In this document: positions 53,351 through 62,149 of the stretch, one piece after another | Layout of the letters: each line of letters starts with the position of its first letter | Numbering within the stretch: the stretch's first letter is position 1 | NCBI GenBank assembly: GCA_934096605.1 | Contig: CAKOMI010000001.1 | Coordinates: forward strand, 14,134-78,133 | Reading direction: 5' to 3' | From: an uncultured Bacilli bacterium | Lineage (GTDB): Bacteria > Bacillota_I > Bacilli_A > RF39 > UBA660 | Length of the DNA: 64,000 nucleotides | Translations under genes and position numbers: made by a program | The notes under the pieces: model-generated | What the model saw: only the letters and a program-made list of their open reading frames with translations | Databases searched by the model: none | What the model was told of the DNA's origin: nothing

Positions 53351-54624
53351 TAAATATCTAGAGTTTCAATAGATTTATTTTCATCAAGTTTTTTGCCATA
53401 GATGGCATTTTTAAGTTCTTTTTGTTCTTCACCTAAATCATCTTCGACGTCAATTACTCTTAAAACTTCCTCAAAACTGGTTAAGCCATTGATAACTTTG
53501 ATTAAACCATCATCAAGTAAGCTAGTAGTATTGCCACTTTTGTAGATCAATTCTCTTATTTGTTCTTTTGGAGTGTTATTTACAATAGCGTCTCTGATAT
53601 CTTGGTTAAGTAGTAAAACCTCATGAAGAGCAATACGTCCTTTATAACCTTTGTAACATGAATCACAACCAACAGGTTTATATATTTTTTCAATATCCAT
53701 GCCAAGCGCTTCTTTAAAAACTCTTTTTTCATAAGGAGTTGTTTCTCTTTCGGAACGACATTTAGGACATAGTTTTTTACATAGCCTTTGGGAGATTATA
53801 GCTTCTAGAGCTGAACCTAGTAAGTATCTTTCTACATCCATATCAGTAAGTCTTTCAATAGTGGTAAGCGAGTTATTAGTGTGGATTGTTGATAATACTA
53901 AGTGACCAGTGATAGAGGCACGAACAGCAATTTTGGCTGTTTCACTGTCTCTTATCTCACCAATCATGATGATATCAGGGTCTTGTCTTAAGATTGAACG
54001 AAGTGCACTAGCAAAAGTAAGACCAATTTCACTCATAACTTGTACTTGGTTAATACCAGATAGTTTCATTTCAACTGGGTCTTCAACAGTAATAATATTT
54101 CTTTCAATTGTATTTAGAGCTTGGAGCATAGCGTAAACAGTAGTTGATTTACCAGTACCGGTAGCACCAGTAACTAAGATAATACCATTTGGTTTAGCCA
54201 TTGTTTTTTTGACTTTTTCTAAGTTTTTATCAGAGAAACCCAAGGATTCTAGTGTACTTAGTGTTGAACTATAATCTAAAAGACGAATAACGACCTTTTC
54301 ACCATAGACAATTGGTAGGGTAGAAACACGAAGATCTAAGTCTTTGCCATCAACTTGCATTTTAATCGCGCCGTCTTGCGGAATACGTGATTCAGTGATA
54401 TTCATACCAGAAATAATTTTAACTCTGGTTACTAAGTTTTTCTTAACAGCCTCTGGAACAGTTGCATAAAGTATCAATTCACCATCAACTCTAATACGAA
54501 CATTTAAAATTGTTGGCGTAGGATCAAAGTGAATATCACTTGCTCTTTTTCTAGCAGCATCAATAAGCATATTATTAACTATATCTACTATAGGTTGATT
54601 TTGATAATCATATTCTGTAAACAT
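53350..54624 (-). CDS. Type IV pilus/type II secretion assembly ATPase (PilB/GspE/ComGA type)
   Basis: About 424 residues. The N2 domain (SDIHFDPTPTILNVRIRVDGEL) leads directly from the start, so the N1/MshEN domain is absent, as in ComGA. The motor domain has Walker A GATGTGKST, Asp boxes (IITVEDPVE), Walker B IIMIGEIRDSETA, the His box GHLVLSTIHTN, and a four-cysteine zinc site (CPKC ... CDSC). It powers pilus or pseudopilus assembly and could serve the prepilins at 28.5 kb. ATG 54624 follows GGTGA; earlier in-frame GTG/TTG overlap that site. Confidence 0.92.
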   Translation of the reverse strand: MFTEYDYQNQPIVDIVNNMLIDAARKRASDIHFDPTPTILNVRIRVDGELILYATVPEAVKKNLVTRVKIISGMNITESRIPQDGAIKMQVDGKDLDLRVSTLPIVYGEKVVIRLLDYSSTLSTLESLGFSDKNLEKVKKTMAKPNGIILVTGATGTGKSTTVYAMLQALNTIERNIITVEDPVEMKLSGINQVQVMSEIGLTFASALRSILRQDPDIIMIGEIRDSETAKIAVRASITGHLVLSTIHTNNSLTTIERLTDMDVERYLLGSALEAIISQRLCKKLCPKCRSERETTPYEKRVFKEALGMDIEKIYKPVGCDSCYKGYKGRIALHEVLLLNQDIRDAIVNNTPKEQIRELIYKSGNTTSLLDDGLIKVINGLTSFEEVLRVIDVEDDLGEEQKELKNAIYGKKLDENKSIETLDI

Positions 54625-54708
54625 ACTAGTCACCAATCCTTTTATTCTTTAATAATTTTATCATGAATTGATAAGGAATACAATTCTATTAATGATAAAA
54701 GTTTTTTC

Positions 54709-54738
54709 TTGACAATTCTTTTGGGAGGAGGGTACAAT
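54709..54738 (+). promoter_or_regulatory. Promoter of the surface protein at 54770
   Basis: TTGACA (54709-54714) and TACAAT (54733-54738) are 18 bases apart. The -10 box overlaps the ATG at 54737, which therefore is not the translation start. Confidence 0.7.
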
Positions 54739-54769
54739 GATGACATATATTAGAATAGAGGTATTGGTT

Positions 54770-56554
54770 ATGAATAGTAAGAAAAGTTGGTCAAAAAAAA
54801 TATTATTAGCTCTTGGCATATTAATAGGGTTAGTAGGCGTAAGTTATGCTTTATGGCATATAACACTTAGTGGTACAAATAATAATACAATTACAGCCAC
54901 ATGCTTTAATGTGTCTTTTACAGATCAAAATAATATTAGTATTGAAAAAGCCTATCCTTTATTAGATGAAGAAGGAAAGAAATTAACACCTTATGAATTT
55001 ACAATAACTAACAACTGTGATACATACGTTAAATATGATATTAACTTAGAAATATTAAATAATTCAACATTAACAAATATGGATTACATAAAATTAATGT
55101 TAGATGATGAGACACCTGCCTTAGTATCAAGTTATGATGTAACAACAAAAACACTTAGTAATGCAAGTACAGCCTATAAAATTAAAATGAGTTATTTAAA
55201 TGCTAAAGAAAGTAAAACCTATTATTTAAGATTATGGTTAGATGAAAATGTTACTGGTGAAACAGAAGGAGTCCAAAATAATACCTTTATTTCTAAGATA
55301 ACAGTAAACGCAAGTTATGCTGAAAGTGCTCCTGAATATTGTGAATTAAATCCAAATACAGCTGCATGTCAAATTGAAACATTAGCTGAAACTGACACAA
55401 CTAATTTAGCAGTAGATGACTATGGCAATACAAGATATATCGGAGCGAATCCAAATAATTATGTCAGAGTAGAAGGAGAAGAATATACAAGTGATGTTTA
55501 TTATGGTTATAACGGTTCTGATACTTCTTCTTATAGGGAGTATTCTAGTTTAGATAAATGCACTCATTCCAGTACTTATTCTGCTAATTGTACATTAGTA
55601 CCTAAAGGTACACCAATTTTATGGCGTATTATCGGTACAATGAAAGATATAGATGATGGTACCGGCAACAAGAGTGACAGATTAAAATTGATAAGAAATG
55701 ATTCAATAGGCGAGTATTCATGGGACACAAGTGACTCAAGTGTTAATAGTGGCAATGGTGTCAATGAATGGAGCCAAGCAGATTTAATGAAGCTCTTAAA
55801 TCCAGGTTATGAAAATGAAGAAATTGGTGGTTCATTATATTGGAATAATAAAAATGGTACATGCTATTACTCTTCCAATAATAAAACAACAAGTTGTGAT
55901 TTCACAAATAGAGGCATAAATGGTAAATTGAAGTCATTAATAGGTAATGCCGTATGGAATACTGGTGCAAATGATGGAACAACGTATACGTATAAAAATA
56001 TGAATGCTTCAGAATTTTATCAGTTAGAGAGAAGCAAGAATATTGGTAAAATTTGCACAAGTGGCGATTATTGCAATGACTCAGTAGAAAGAACAACGAC
56101 ATGGACCGGTTTAGTTGGACTTATGTATTCGAGTGACTATGGATATGCGACAAGTGGCGGCAGTACTACAGACAGAGCAACGTGTTTAAATGGTAATCTT
56201 AGTCATTGGAGTAAAAATTTTGAGTCTAACACTAATCAACAAATTGTTACTGGATTTGAAGATTGTGTAATAAATAATTGGATATTTGATTCGTTTCTGC
56301 CACCACAGTGGACTATTTCATCAGCAAATGAGGTGTATAGTAAGGCAACTCAAGTATTTCTTGTTTGGCAATGTGTTTCCCCAAGTCCTGCAAGTAATGC
56401 TAGGCGTAAATATAACATAGATAATGATGGCCTTTCGGAAGAGACCACTTCTGGTATTGGCGCTGATGTTTTTCCAACTGTATATTTAAAATCATCTGTA
56501 AAAATTGCGTCTGGAAGTGGTTCAAAAGAGGACCCATTTGTTTTAGGAAATTGA
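54770..56554 (+). CDS. Surface protein with family C-terminal domain, no G-tract
   Basis: About 594 residues from ATG 54770, which has AGAGGT upstream and lies after the promoter. A basic N-terminus and helix (ILLALGILIGLVGVSYALW) lead to a TasA-like segment (CFNVSFTDQNNISIEKAYPL, TITNNCDTYVKYDINLE), which is close to the N-terminal region of the protein starting at 62150. The second half is the family C-terminal domain: WRIIGTMKDIDDG, YSWDTSDSSVNSG, GVNEWSQADLMKLLNPGYE, GKICTSGDYCND, VGLMYSSDYGYA, YLKSSVKIASGSGS. It ends with the same terminator stem as the gene at 323. Confidence 0.85.
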   Translation: MNSKKSWSKKILLALGILIGLVGVSYALWHITLSGTNNNTITATCFNVSFTDQNNISIEKAYPLLDEEGKKLTPYEFTITNNCDTYVKYDINLEILNNSTLTNMDYIKLMLDDETPALVSSYDVTTKTLSNASTAYKIKMSYLNAKESKTYYLRLWLDENVTGETEGVQNNTFISKITVNASYAESAPEYCELNPNTAACQIETLAETDTTNLAVDDYGNTRYIGANPNNYVRVEGEEYTSDVYYGYNGSDTSSYREYSSLDKCTHSSTYSANCTLVPKGTPILWRIIGTMKDIDDGTGNKSDRLKLIRNDSIGEYSWDTSDSSVNSGNGVNEWSQADLMKLLNPGYENEEIGGSLYWNNKNGTCYYSSNNKTTSCDFTNRGINGKLKSLIGNAVWNTGANDGTTYTYKNMNASEFYQLERSKNIGKICTSGDYCNDSVERTTTWTGLVGLMYSSDYGYATSGGSTTDRATCLNGNLSHWSKNFESNTNQQIVTGFEDCVINNWIFDSFLPPQWTISSANEVYSKATQVFLVWQCVSPSPASNARRKYNIDNDGLSEETTSGIGADVFPTVYLKSSVKIASGSGSKEDPFVLGN

Positions 56555-56579
56555 TATGTTAGGGGCATATCTTTTTTTC
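56553..56579 (+). terminator. Terminator, same stem as at 3435
   Basis: GATATG (56553-56558) pairs with CATATC (56666-position equivalent 56566-56571), followed by seven T. Confidence 0.7.
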
Positions 56580-56690
56580 TTTGATAGTATAATTAAATAT
56601 GATAAAAAAATATAAAAATATTGCCGTTTTCATCTTTTTCTTTTGGAGATATTTTGTTATAATACGTTTTGTATGGAGGGCGGTGTTAAG

Positions 56691-57188
56691 ATGACAAAAA
56701 AAATGACTAAAAAAGTAAGAGAATTGTTTGTTTTGTTTTTTATTATTTTGTCTTTTGCCCTTATTCTTACATCTCTTGCAATGCAAAAATACTTATATGA
56801 TATTCAAGTTAATGAAAGACTTTCTAAAGTAGAAGATTATGAAGATTATTCTGTTATGTTAAAGTTACAAAAAAGAGACAAGAGACATAAATATTTAACT
56901 TTAGATAATGATACATATTATTTAGATGGTGTAGAAGAGGTTTATATAAAGTATGGTTCTACTGTTGCTTTTTTAAGTGATGTTTTAGAAAAGAAATATT
57001 TAAGTATTGATGACTTAATTAAGAATATGAAAGAGGTTAATACTACAAGTGATGATGATACCTTTTATTTTCATAAACCAAATAAAAATAATGAAGGGTA
57101 TATAATTGAAATAATAAATAATAATGATAAACGAGATATTATTGTTTATCCTTATGAAAATAAAATATTACCAGGACTTTTAGATTAA
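56691..57188 (+). CDS. Membrane-anchored hypothetical protein
   Basis: A 165-residue protein. A basic start (MTKKMTKKVRELF) and one helix (VLFFIILSFALILTSLAM) are followed by a 130-residue charged domain with DDTFYFHKPNKNN. I do not recognise it. GGAGGGCGG lies before ATG 56691; the frame upstream of it covers a TATAAT-like promoter (about 56657) and is not coding. It ends four bases into the convergent flippase gene. Confidence 0.7.
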   Translation: MTKKMTKKVRELFVLFFIILSFALILTSLAMQKYLYDIQVNERLSKVEDYEDYSVMLKLQKRDKRHKYLTLDNDTYYLDGVEEVYIKYGSTVAFLSDVLEKKYLSIDDLIKNMKEVNTTSDDDTFYFHKPNKNNEGYIIEIINNNDKRDIIVYPYENKILPGLLD

Positions 57189-58474
57189 AGTTCTTTTTTT
57201 AATGTTTTAGCACTTTTTATAACAACATAGAAGATATTTACTATTTCACTAATTAAAAGAGAATACATACCTATTTTTAAAAGAGAGGTTAAGGCCATAG
57301 TACTTAGTTTTATTGTGCTACCTATAAGAGTTATTTTAGCACTTTCTTTAGCGTGACCCATAGCTTGCAAGGTACTTGTTAATGGTGCTTCTAAGTAAAA
57401 AAGGGTAAATACTGGCGCAAGTAGCAATATATAATTAGAACCACTAGTTGTTTTATATAAAATATTTAAGAGATTATCTCTAAATATAAGAATTAAAAAA
57501 GAAGATATAAAACCAATTATAAATGAGTATTTTAAAGACTGAGATATTCTTCTTTTTAACATAAATTTATTATTTAGACTACTGTATTTACTTACTTCAG
57601 GTATTAGTATTTGACATATGGCTGCAATAAAGAAAGAAGGCATCGTAAGAATACCTATGACATAGGCATTAAAAATGGCATATTCACTTTGAATATAAGA
57701 AGTTGTATAACCCATTAATAGTAAGATATTAGTTAAAATAATTGGTTCTAGGAAGAAAGAGATGTTACCTATTAAACGACTAGATAAAGCAGGAATACTA
57801 GTATTTAGAACCTCTTTAATAATAGATGGTTCAAAGTTTCTTTCTTTTAAATTAATACTAGTTTTTTTAGGGAGGAAAAGAAGAAAAACAATAGTGCTTA
57901 CTGTTTCAGTTATGATACTTATTAAAATGAAAGATAATAGACCTAAGTAGTTATTTATAAGTAGTATTTTAGGGAAGAGATAAAGTAAAAAAAGAATTCT
58001 AATTGTTTGTTCTATTATATTAGATAGAGTATTAGGTAGGACTTTTAATTTACCTAGAAAGTAGCCTTTTAAAATAGAAGAAATACTTATAAATGGTAAG
58101 GTACTAAGCATGGCAATAAGAATTAATTTGATATTTGGTTCGTGAAGGAGATATTCACTTATAAAAGGAATTAGAAATAAGAAGATAATGATAAATATTA
58201 AGTTAAATAGTAAGATAAATAAGGTAGTAGAAAGAATTATGTCACTAGATCTTCTTCCACCTTCACTCACTAGTTTGGAAATAGATATGGGAAGAGCAAA
58301 AATAGCTATACTTATCATAAGGGAATAAGTAGGCATAGCAAGAGTGTAAAGGGAAAGACCCTCACTGCCAATCATTCTAGTAAATAATATTTTGATAACA
58401 AAACCCATGATTTTGGTAATAAAACCACCTATTAATAAAATTAGTATGGATATTTTAAATGTGTCTTTTTGCAA
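57185..58474 (-). CDS. spoVB: SpoVB/MOP-family flippase
   Basis: A 429-residue protein with about twelve helices. It starts MQKDTFKISILILLIGGFITKIMGF with RMIGSEGLSLYTLAMPTYSL, and SISKLVSE, a close fit to SpoVB and related polysaccharide exporters of the MOP superfamily (MurJ functional relatives). It probably flips a lipid-linked wall precursor. The start is TTG 58474 with GGAAAGTGA upstream. In Bacillus subtilis spoVB sits in the same neighbourhood as comN and relA, as here. Confidence 0.85.
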   Translation of the reverse strand: MQKDTFKISILILLIGGFITKIMGFVIKILFTRMIGSEGLSLYTLAMPTYSLMISIAIFALPISISKLVSEGGRRSSDIILSTTLFILLFNLIFIIIFLFLIPFISEYLLHEPNIKLILIAMLSTLPFISISSILKGYFLGKLKVLPNTLSNIIEQTIRILFLLYLFPKILLINNYLGLLSFILISIITETVSTIVFLLFLPKKTSINLKERNFEPSIIKEVLNTSIPALSSRLIGNISFFLEPIILTNILLLMGYTTSYIQSEYAIFNAYVIGILTMPSFFIAAICQILIPEVSKYSSLNNKFMLKRRISQSLKYSFIIGFISSFLILIFRDNLLNILYKTTSGSNYILLLAPVFTLFYLEAPLTSTLQAMGHAKESAKITLIGSTIKLSTMALTSLLKIGMYSLLISEIVNIFYVVIKSAKTLKKEL

Positions 58475-58553
58475 ATAATCACTTTCCTAATCTAAATCTT
58501 TATTATATAATAATTTATGTAAGAAGAAAAAAATTAGAAGGGATTACAATCTT

Positions 58554-58799
58554 ATGAATGATGAAAAGTTTTCTAGTTTAAGTGAATTATATCAAAGACT
58601 AACACCAGCTTTAAAATGTAAATGTAATGAGATGGGAAGAGCCCATATGATAATAAGTGAGGCAGAACTTTGGAACTATTTATGTACGAATGTTTGGAAA
58701 GATAAAAATGGTCTTACATTGGGTGAGATGGTTGATAATATTTTGAATACTGATAGTTTTACTATTTTTAGTGAGGTGAAAAATAATGGAACCAATTAG
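58554..58799 (+). CDS. comN: ComN-like post-transcriptional regulator
   Basis: An 81-residue protein. LYQRLTPALKCKCNEM, EAELWNYLCTNVWKDKNGL and LGEMVDNIL match the ComN (YrzD) family, which in Bacillus subtilis affects competence-gene expression. Its place between spoVB and rel agrees with the Bacillus order. The 3' end overlaps the next gene by 14 bases. With pilB and prepilin genes in the window this adds to a competence-pilus theme. Confidence 0.8.
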   Translation: MNDEKFSSLSELYQRLTPALKCKCNEMGRAHMIISEAELWNYLCTNVWKDKNGLTLGEMVDNILNTDSFTIFSEVKNNGTN

Positions 58800-59430
58800 T
58801 GTTAATATGCAAAGTAGTATTAGGATAAGTGGTAGTAAGGTTTTATATTTTGACCCCCTAGAAAGAAGTGAGAAACATGATGCTGATTATATATTTATTA
58901 CACATCCGCATTATGATCATTTTTCACTTTTATCTATTTTAGAACTAAAAAAAGATAATACGGTTTTTATAACACCTAAAGACATTGTAGAAGAGTTATT
59001 ATCAATTGGTATTAGTGAAGAATATATATGTGTTGTAAAACCTTGTATGACTTATAGTTTTAAAAATTTAGAAATTAAAACAATTCCAGCTTATAACTTA
59101 CATAAGAGTTTTCATCCTAAGGCTAATGATTGGGTAGGTTATGTCGTTGATTTTGATGGCCTTACTTATTGTGTTTCAGGAGATACTGATGTAACAAGTT
59201 ATTTAAAAAGTGTTAAATGTGATGTTTTATTTTTAGCTATAGGGGGGACCTATACTATGGATTGTTTGGAAGGAGCAAGTCTTTGTAATATTATTAATCC
59301 TAAACTTGTAATACCTACACATTATGGGTATGCAGCAGGGACTTACAAAGATGCTTTAGTATTTAAAAAAAAATTAAACCATGGTATTCATTGTAAACTT
59401 TTAATACCAAAGAAAGCAGAAAAGGAGTAA
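58786..59430 (+). CDS. Metallo-beta-lactamase-fold hydrolase
   Basis: A 214-residue MBL-fold protein of the UlaG/UPF0173 kind. Metal ligands are seen in THPHYDHFS, in the GDTDVT strand and in PTHYGYAAGT. The rest fits a compact single-domain hydrolase. The substrate is unknown. It overlaps comN and is eight bases ahead of rel, so the four genes comN-MBL-rel-dtd look like one operon. Confidence 0.85.
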   Translation: MEPISVNMQSSIRISGSKVLYFDPLERSEKHDADYIFITHPHYDHFSLLSILELKKDNTVFITPKDIVEELLSIGISEEYICVVKPCMTYSFKNLEIKTIPAYNLHKSFHPKANDWVGYVVDFDGLTYCVSGDTDVTSYLKSVKCDVLFLAIGGTYTMDCLEGASLCNIINPKLVIPTHYGYAAGTYKDALVFKKKLNHGIHCKLLIPKKAEKE

Positions 59431-59437
59431 TTTTTTT

Positions 59438-61570
59438 ATGTTAGATTTAGATAGGGAATATCACCAGTTTATTGATGCTTGTGCGAGTGTTTTTACAGGT
59501 GAAGAAATGCATGAGATAGAAAAATCTTATAAATTTGGAATAGAGAAGCATGGCGATCGAATCCGCCTTAATGGGACACCTTATATGTCACATCCTTTGG
59601 GAGTAGCTCTAATATTACTTGATCTAAATGTTGATGCAGTTACTATAACGGCTAGTTTAATTCATGAGACAATTAATCATGCAGGGGCTACTAAAGAAGA
59701 AATAGAAAGTCTTTTTGGTAGTGAGGTGGCTAATATTGTAAGTGTAATTTCTAAATTAAACAGATTGGAGTTACAAGATGATTCGGAATATCAAGCGATG
59801 AATTTAAGAAAAATTTTAGTTGGTATGAGTGAAGATGTAAGAGTACTTTTCTTGAAACTTGCTGATCGCTTACATAACCTAAGAACAGCTGATGCGTTAG
59901 ATGCCGAAGACCGTAAAAGAAAAGTAAATGAGACTATGACAGTTTTAATACCGATAGCCCATCGTCTTGGTTTATATAAAATAAAGGGTGAGATGGAAGA
60001 CTTGTGTTTAAAATATAGTAAACCAGATGTTTATGCGGATATTTTAGAAAGACTTAATGCGACTGAAAGTGAACTAAAAGATAGTTTAACGGAAATGGAA
60101 GAAAGTATTAGTGAGATTTTAATGGAACAAAATATTCCTTTTAAAATTAAAAGTCGAGTAAAAAGTGTTTATAGTATTTATAATAAACTTAATAATGGCA
60201 AGAAATGGGAAAATATTTATGATATATTAGCCCTTAGAGTAATTGTGGAAAAGGTAAGTGAATGCTATTTAAGTATCGGTCTTATTCATGCTAAATATAG
60301 ACCGATTCCAGGACGTTTTAAAGATTATATTGCTAATCCTAAGGCTAATATGTATCAGAGTTTACATACAGGGGTTTTTGGTAGTGATGGCAATCGTTAT
60401 GAAATTCAAATCAGAACAGAAGAAATGGATGAATTTGCAGAAAAAGGGGTAGCTAGTCACTTTGCTTATAAAGAAAAACATTACATGAAAAATATCATGG
60501 AACAAAAACTAGAAATATTAAGAAATTTAATTGAAGCAAATGATAATTTATCTGATATTGAATTTGAAAATAGTTTAAAAGAAGAAGCTTTAAATGATAG
60601 TATTTATGTATTTACACCTAAGGGGGATGTTTTAGAACTACCTAAAGGGTCAACACCACTTGATTTTGCTTACCGGATCCATAGTGACGTTGGTAATAAA
60701 ACTGTACAAGCTTTAGTAAACGATATAAGTGTACCATTAAACTATGAATTACATAATGATGATATTGTAAGAGTTAGAACAAGTCCTACGGGAACGCCTT
60801 CTAAAGAATGGCTAAATTTTGTAAAGAGTAGTCATGCTAAAAATAAAATAAAGGCTTATTTTAGTAAACAAGATAAAGAAATATATACAGAAAAAGGTAA
60901 AACTATTTTACAAAATGAACTTAGAAAGAAGAAACTTTCTTTTGATGAAATTTTAAGTAATGAAAATGTTAAAAATATTTGTAAAGAACTTAAATTAGAG
61001 ACTTTGGATGATATATATTTTTCAATTGGTAGTTTAAGATTTACGGCTACATATATAATAAGTTTAGTGACTGAAGATAAAAAGGACGTCAGAGACGTTT
61101 ACTTAGAAAAGGTAGAAAATAGAAAGAGTAAAAATACACCAGTTAATTCTGATATTTTAGTAGGTGGAGAAACAAATATATTAACAAGCCTTGCTAAGTG
61201 TTGTAGACCAGTATTTGGTGATGATATAAAGGGCTTTATTACCAAAGGGGAAGGCGTCAGTGTTCATAGAAGTGATTGTGTAAATATCAAGGGACGGGAG
61301 AGTAGATTTGTTGACGTTGCTTGGAATAGCAAAGATAGTGTTTATTATACTGGTGTTGCTGTTGAAACAGATAAAAATAAGAATTATTTATTAGATATTA
61401 TAAGTAAGGCAACAGCTAAGAATATTTATGTTGATTCTTTTAAAACAAAGAATGGTAATGATAAAACAACTTATGAAATAATTGTTAAAGTAAAAGATAA
61501 AAATACTTTAGATGATTTTATTGCTAGTTTGTATAGTTACACATTTGTAATTGAGGCAAGAAGAATATGA
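59438..61570 (+). CDS. rel: (p)ppGpp synthetase Rel with degenerate hydrolase motif
   Basis: A 710-residue long RelA/SpoT homolog. The HD domain keeps H52 (YMSHPLG), H76 and D143 (KLADRLHNLRT), but the HDxxED motif reads HETINH: Asp-77 is Glu and the catalytic Glu-Asp pair is Asn-His. The synthetase has RFKDYIANPKANMYQSLHT and EIQIRTEEMDEFAEKGVASHF, which look intact. TGS (YVFTPKGDVLELPKGSTPLDFAYRIH), a CC region (LAKCCRP) and an ACT domain follow. It likely makes (p)ppGpp; hydrolysis is doubtful. Its stop overlaps the dtd start. Confidence 0.94.
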   Translation: MLDLDREYHQFIDACASVFTGEEMHEIEKSYKFGIEKHGDRIRLNGTPYMSHPLGVALILLDLNVDAVTITASLIHETINHAGATKEEIESLFGSEVANIVSVISKLNRLELQDDSEYQAMNLRKILVGMSEDVRVLFLKLADRLHNLRTADALDAEDRKRKVNETMTVLIPIAHRLGLYKIKGEMEDLCLKYSKPDVYADILERLNATESELKDSLTEMEESISEILMEQNIPFKIKSRVKSVYSIYNKLNNGKKWENIYDILALRVIVEKVSECYLSIGLIHAKYRPIPGRFKDYIANPKANMYQSLHTGVFGSDGNRYEIQIRTEEMDEFAEKGVASHFAYKEKHYMKNIMEQKLEILRNLIEANDNLSDIEFENSLKEEALNDSIYVFTPKGDVLELPKGSTPLDFAYRIHSDVGNKTVQALVNDISVPLNYELHNDDIVRVRTSPTGTPSKEWLNFVKSSHAKNKIKAYFSKQDKEIYTEKGKTILQNELRKKKLSFDEILSNENVKNICKELKLETLDDIYFSIGSLRFTATYIISLVTEDKKDVRDVYLEKVENRKSKNTPVNSDILVGGETNILTSLAKCCRPVFGDDIKGFITKGEGVSVHRSDCVNIKGRESRFVDVAWNSKDSVYYTGVAVETDKNKNYLLDIISKATAKNIYVDSFKTKNGNDKTTYEIIVKVKDKNTLDDFIASLYSYTFVIEARRI

Positions 61571-62001
61571 AAGTAGTAGTGCAAAGAGTAAGTAAGGCTA
61601 GTGTTTCGGTAGATAACCAGGTAGTTGGTAGTATAGATGAAGGATTAATGTTGTTAGTAGGATTTACACAGGATGATACTTTAAAGAATATTGATTATAT
61701 GGTTAATAAAGTTCTTAATTTACGGATTTTTCCTGATGAACATGGGGTTATGAATAAAAGCGTTAAAGATACTGGTGGGTCTATTTTATCGGTTTCTCAG
61801 TTTACACTATATGGTGATGCTTCTAAAGGCAATAGACCTAGTTATATTAAAGCCTTAAAAGGCGAAGAAGCAATAAAGTTATATGAAATATTTAATGGGA
61901 AATTAAAAGAAAATGTTTTAGTAGAAACCGGTGTTTTTGGGGCGGATATGCAAGTAGAACTTGTAAATATGGGACCAACAACTATTATTTTAGAAAAGTA
62001 A
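61567..62001 (+). CDS. dtd: D-aminoacyl-tRNA deacylase
   Basis: A 144-residue DTD, normal length. It begins MKVVVQRVSKASVSVDNQVVG, has the active-site SVSQFTLYGD and NRPSY, and ends GVFGADMQVELVNMGPTT with the Gly-cisPro-type motif region. It removes D-amino acids from tRNA. It follows rel directly, as in Bacillus. Confidence 0.96.
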   Translation: MKVVVQRVSKASVSVDNQVVGSIDEGLMLLVGFTQDDTLKNIDYMVNKVLNLRIFPDEHGVMNKSVKDTGGSILSVSQFTLYGDASKGNRPSYIKALKGEEAIKLYEIFNGKLKENVLVETGVFGADMQVELVNMGPTTIILEK

Positions 62002-62032
62002 ATGGATTTTTATGTTATGTTAGTAAAAATTT

Positions 62033-62064
62033 AGAATAGCAATTTAGGTTGTTGTTCTTTTTTA
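62033..62064 (+). terminator. Terminator after rel-dtd
   Basis: AGAATAGCAA (62033-62042) pairs with TTGTTGTTCT (62049-62058), with two G-U pairs, then a T-run. Confidence 0.6.
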
Positions 62065-62089
62065 TTAAATTTAATCTGAATAAAAGTAG

Positions 62090-62119
62090 TTGCAATACAA
62101 TCAATTTTTATTGTACAAT
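62090..62119 (+). promoter_or_regulatory. Promoter of third G-tract gene
   Basis: TTGCAA (62090-62095) and TACAAT (62114-62119), 18 bases apart. Confidence 0.5.
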
Positions 62120-62149
62120 TATCTTAATAAAATAAGTAGGAGGTTCAAA

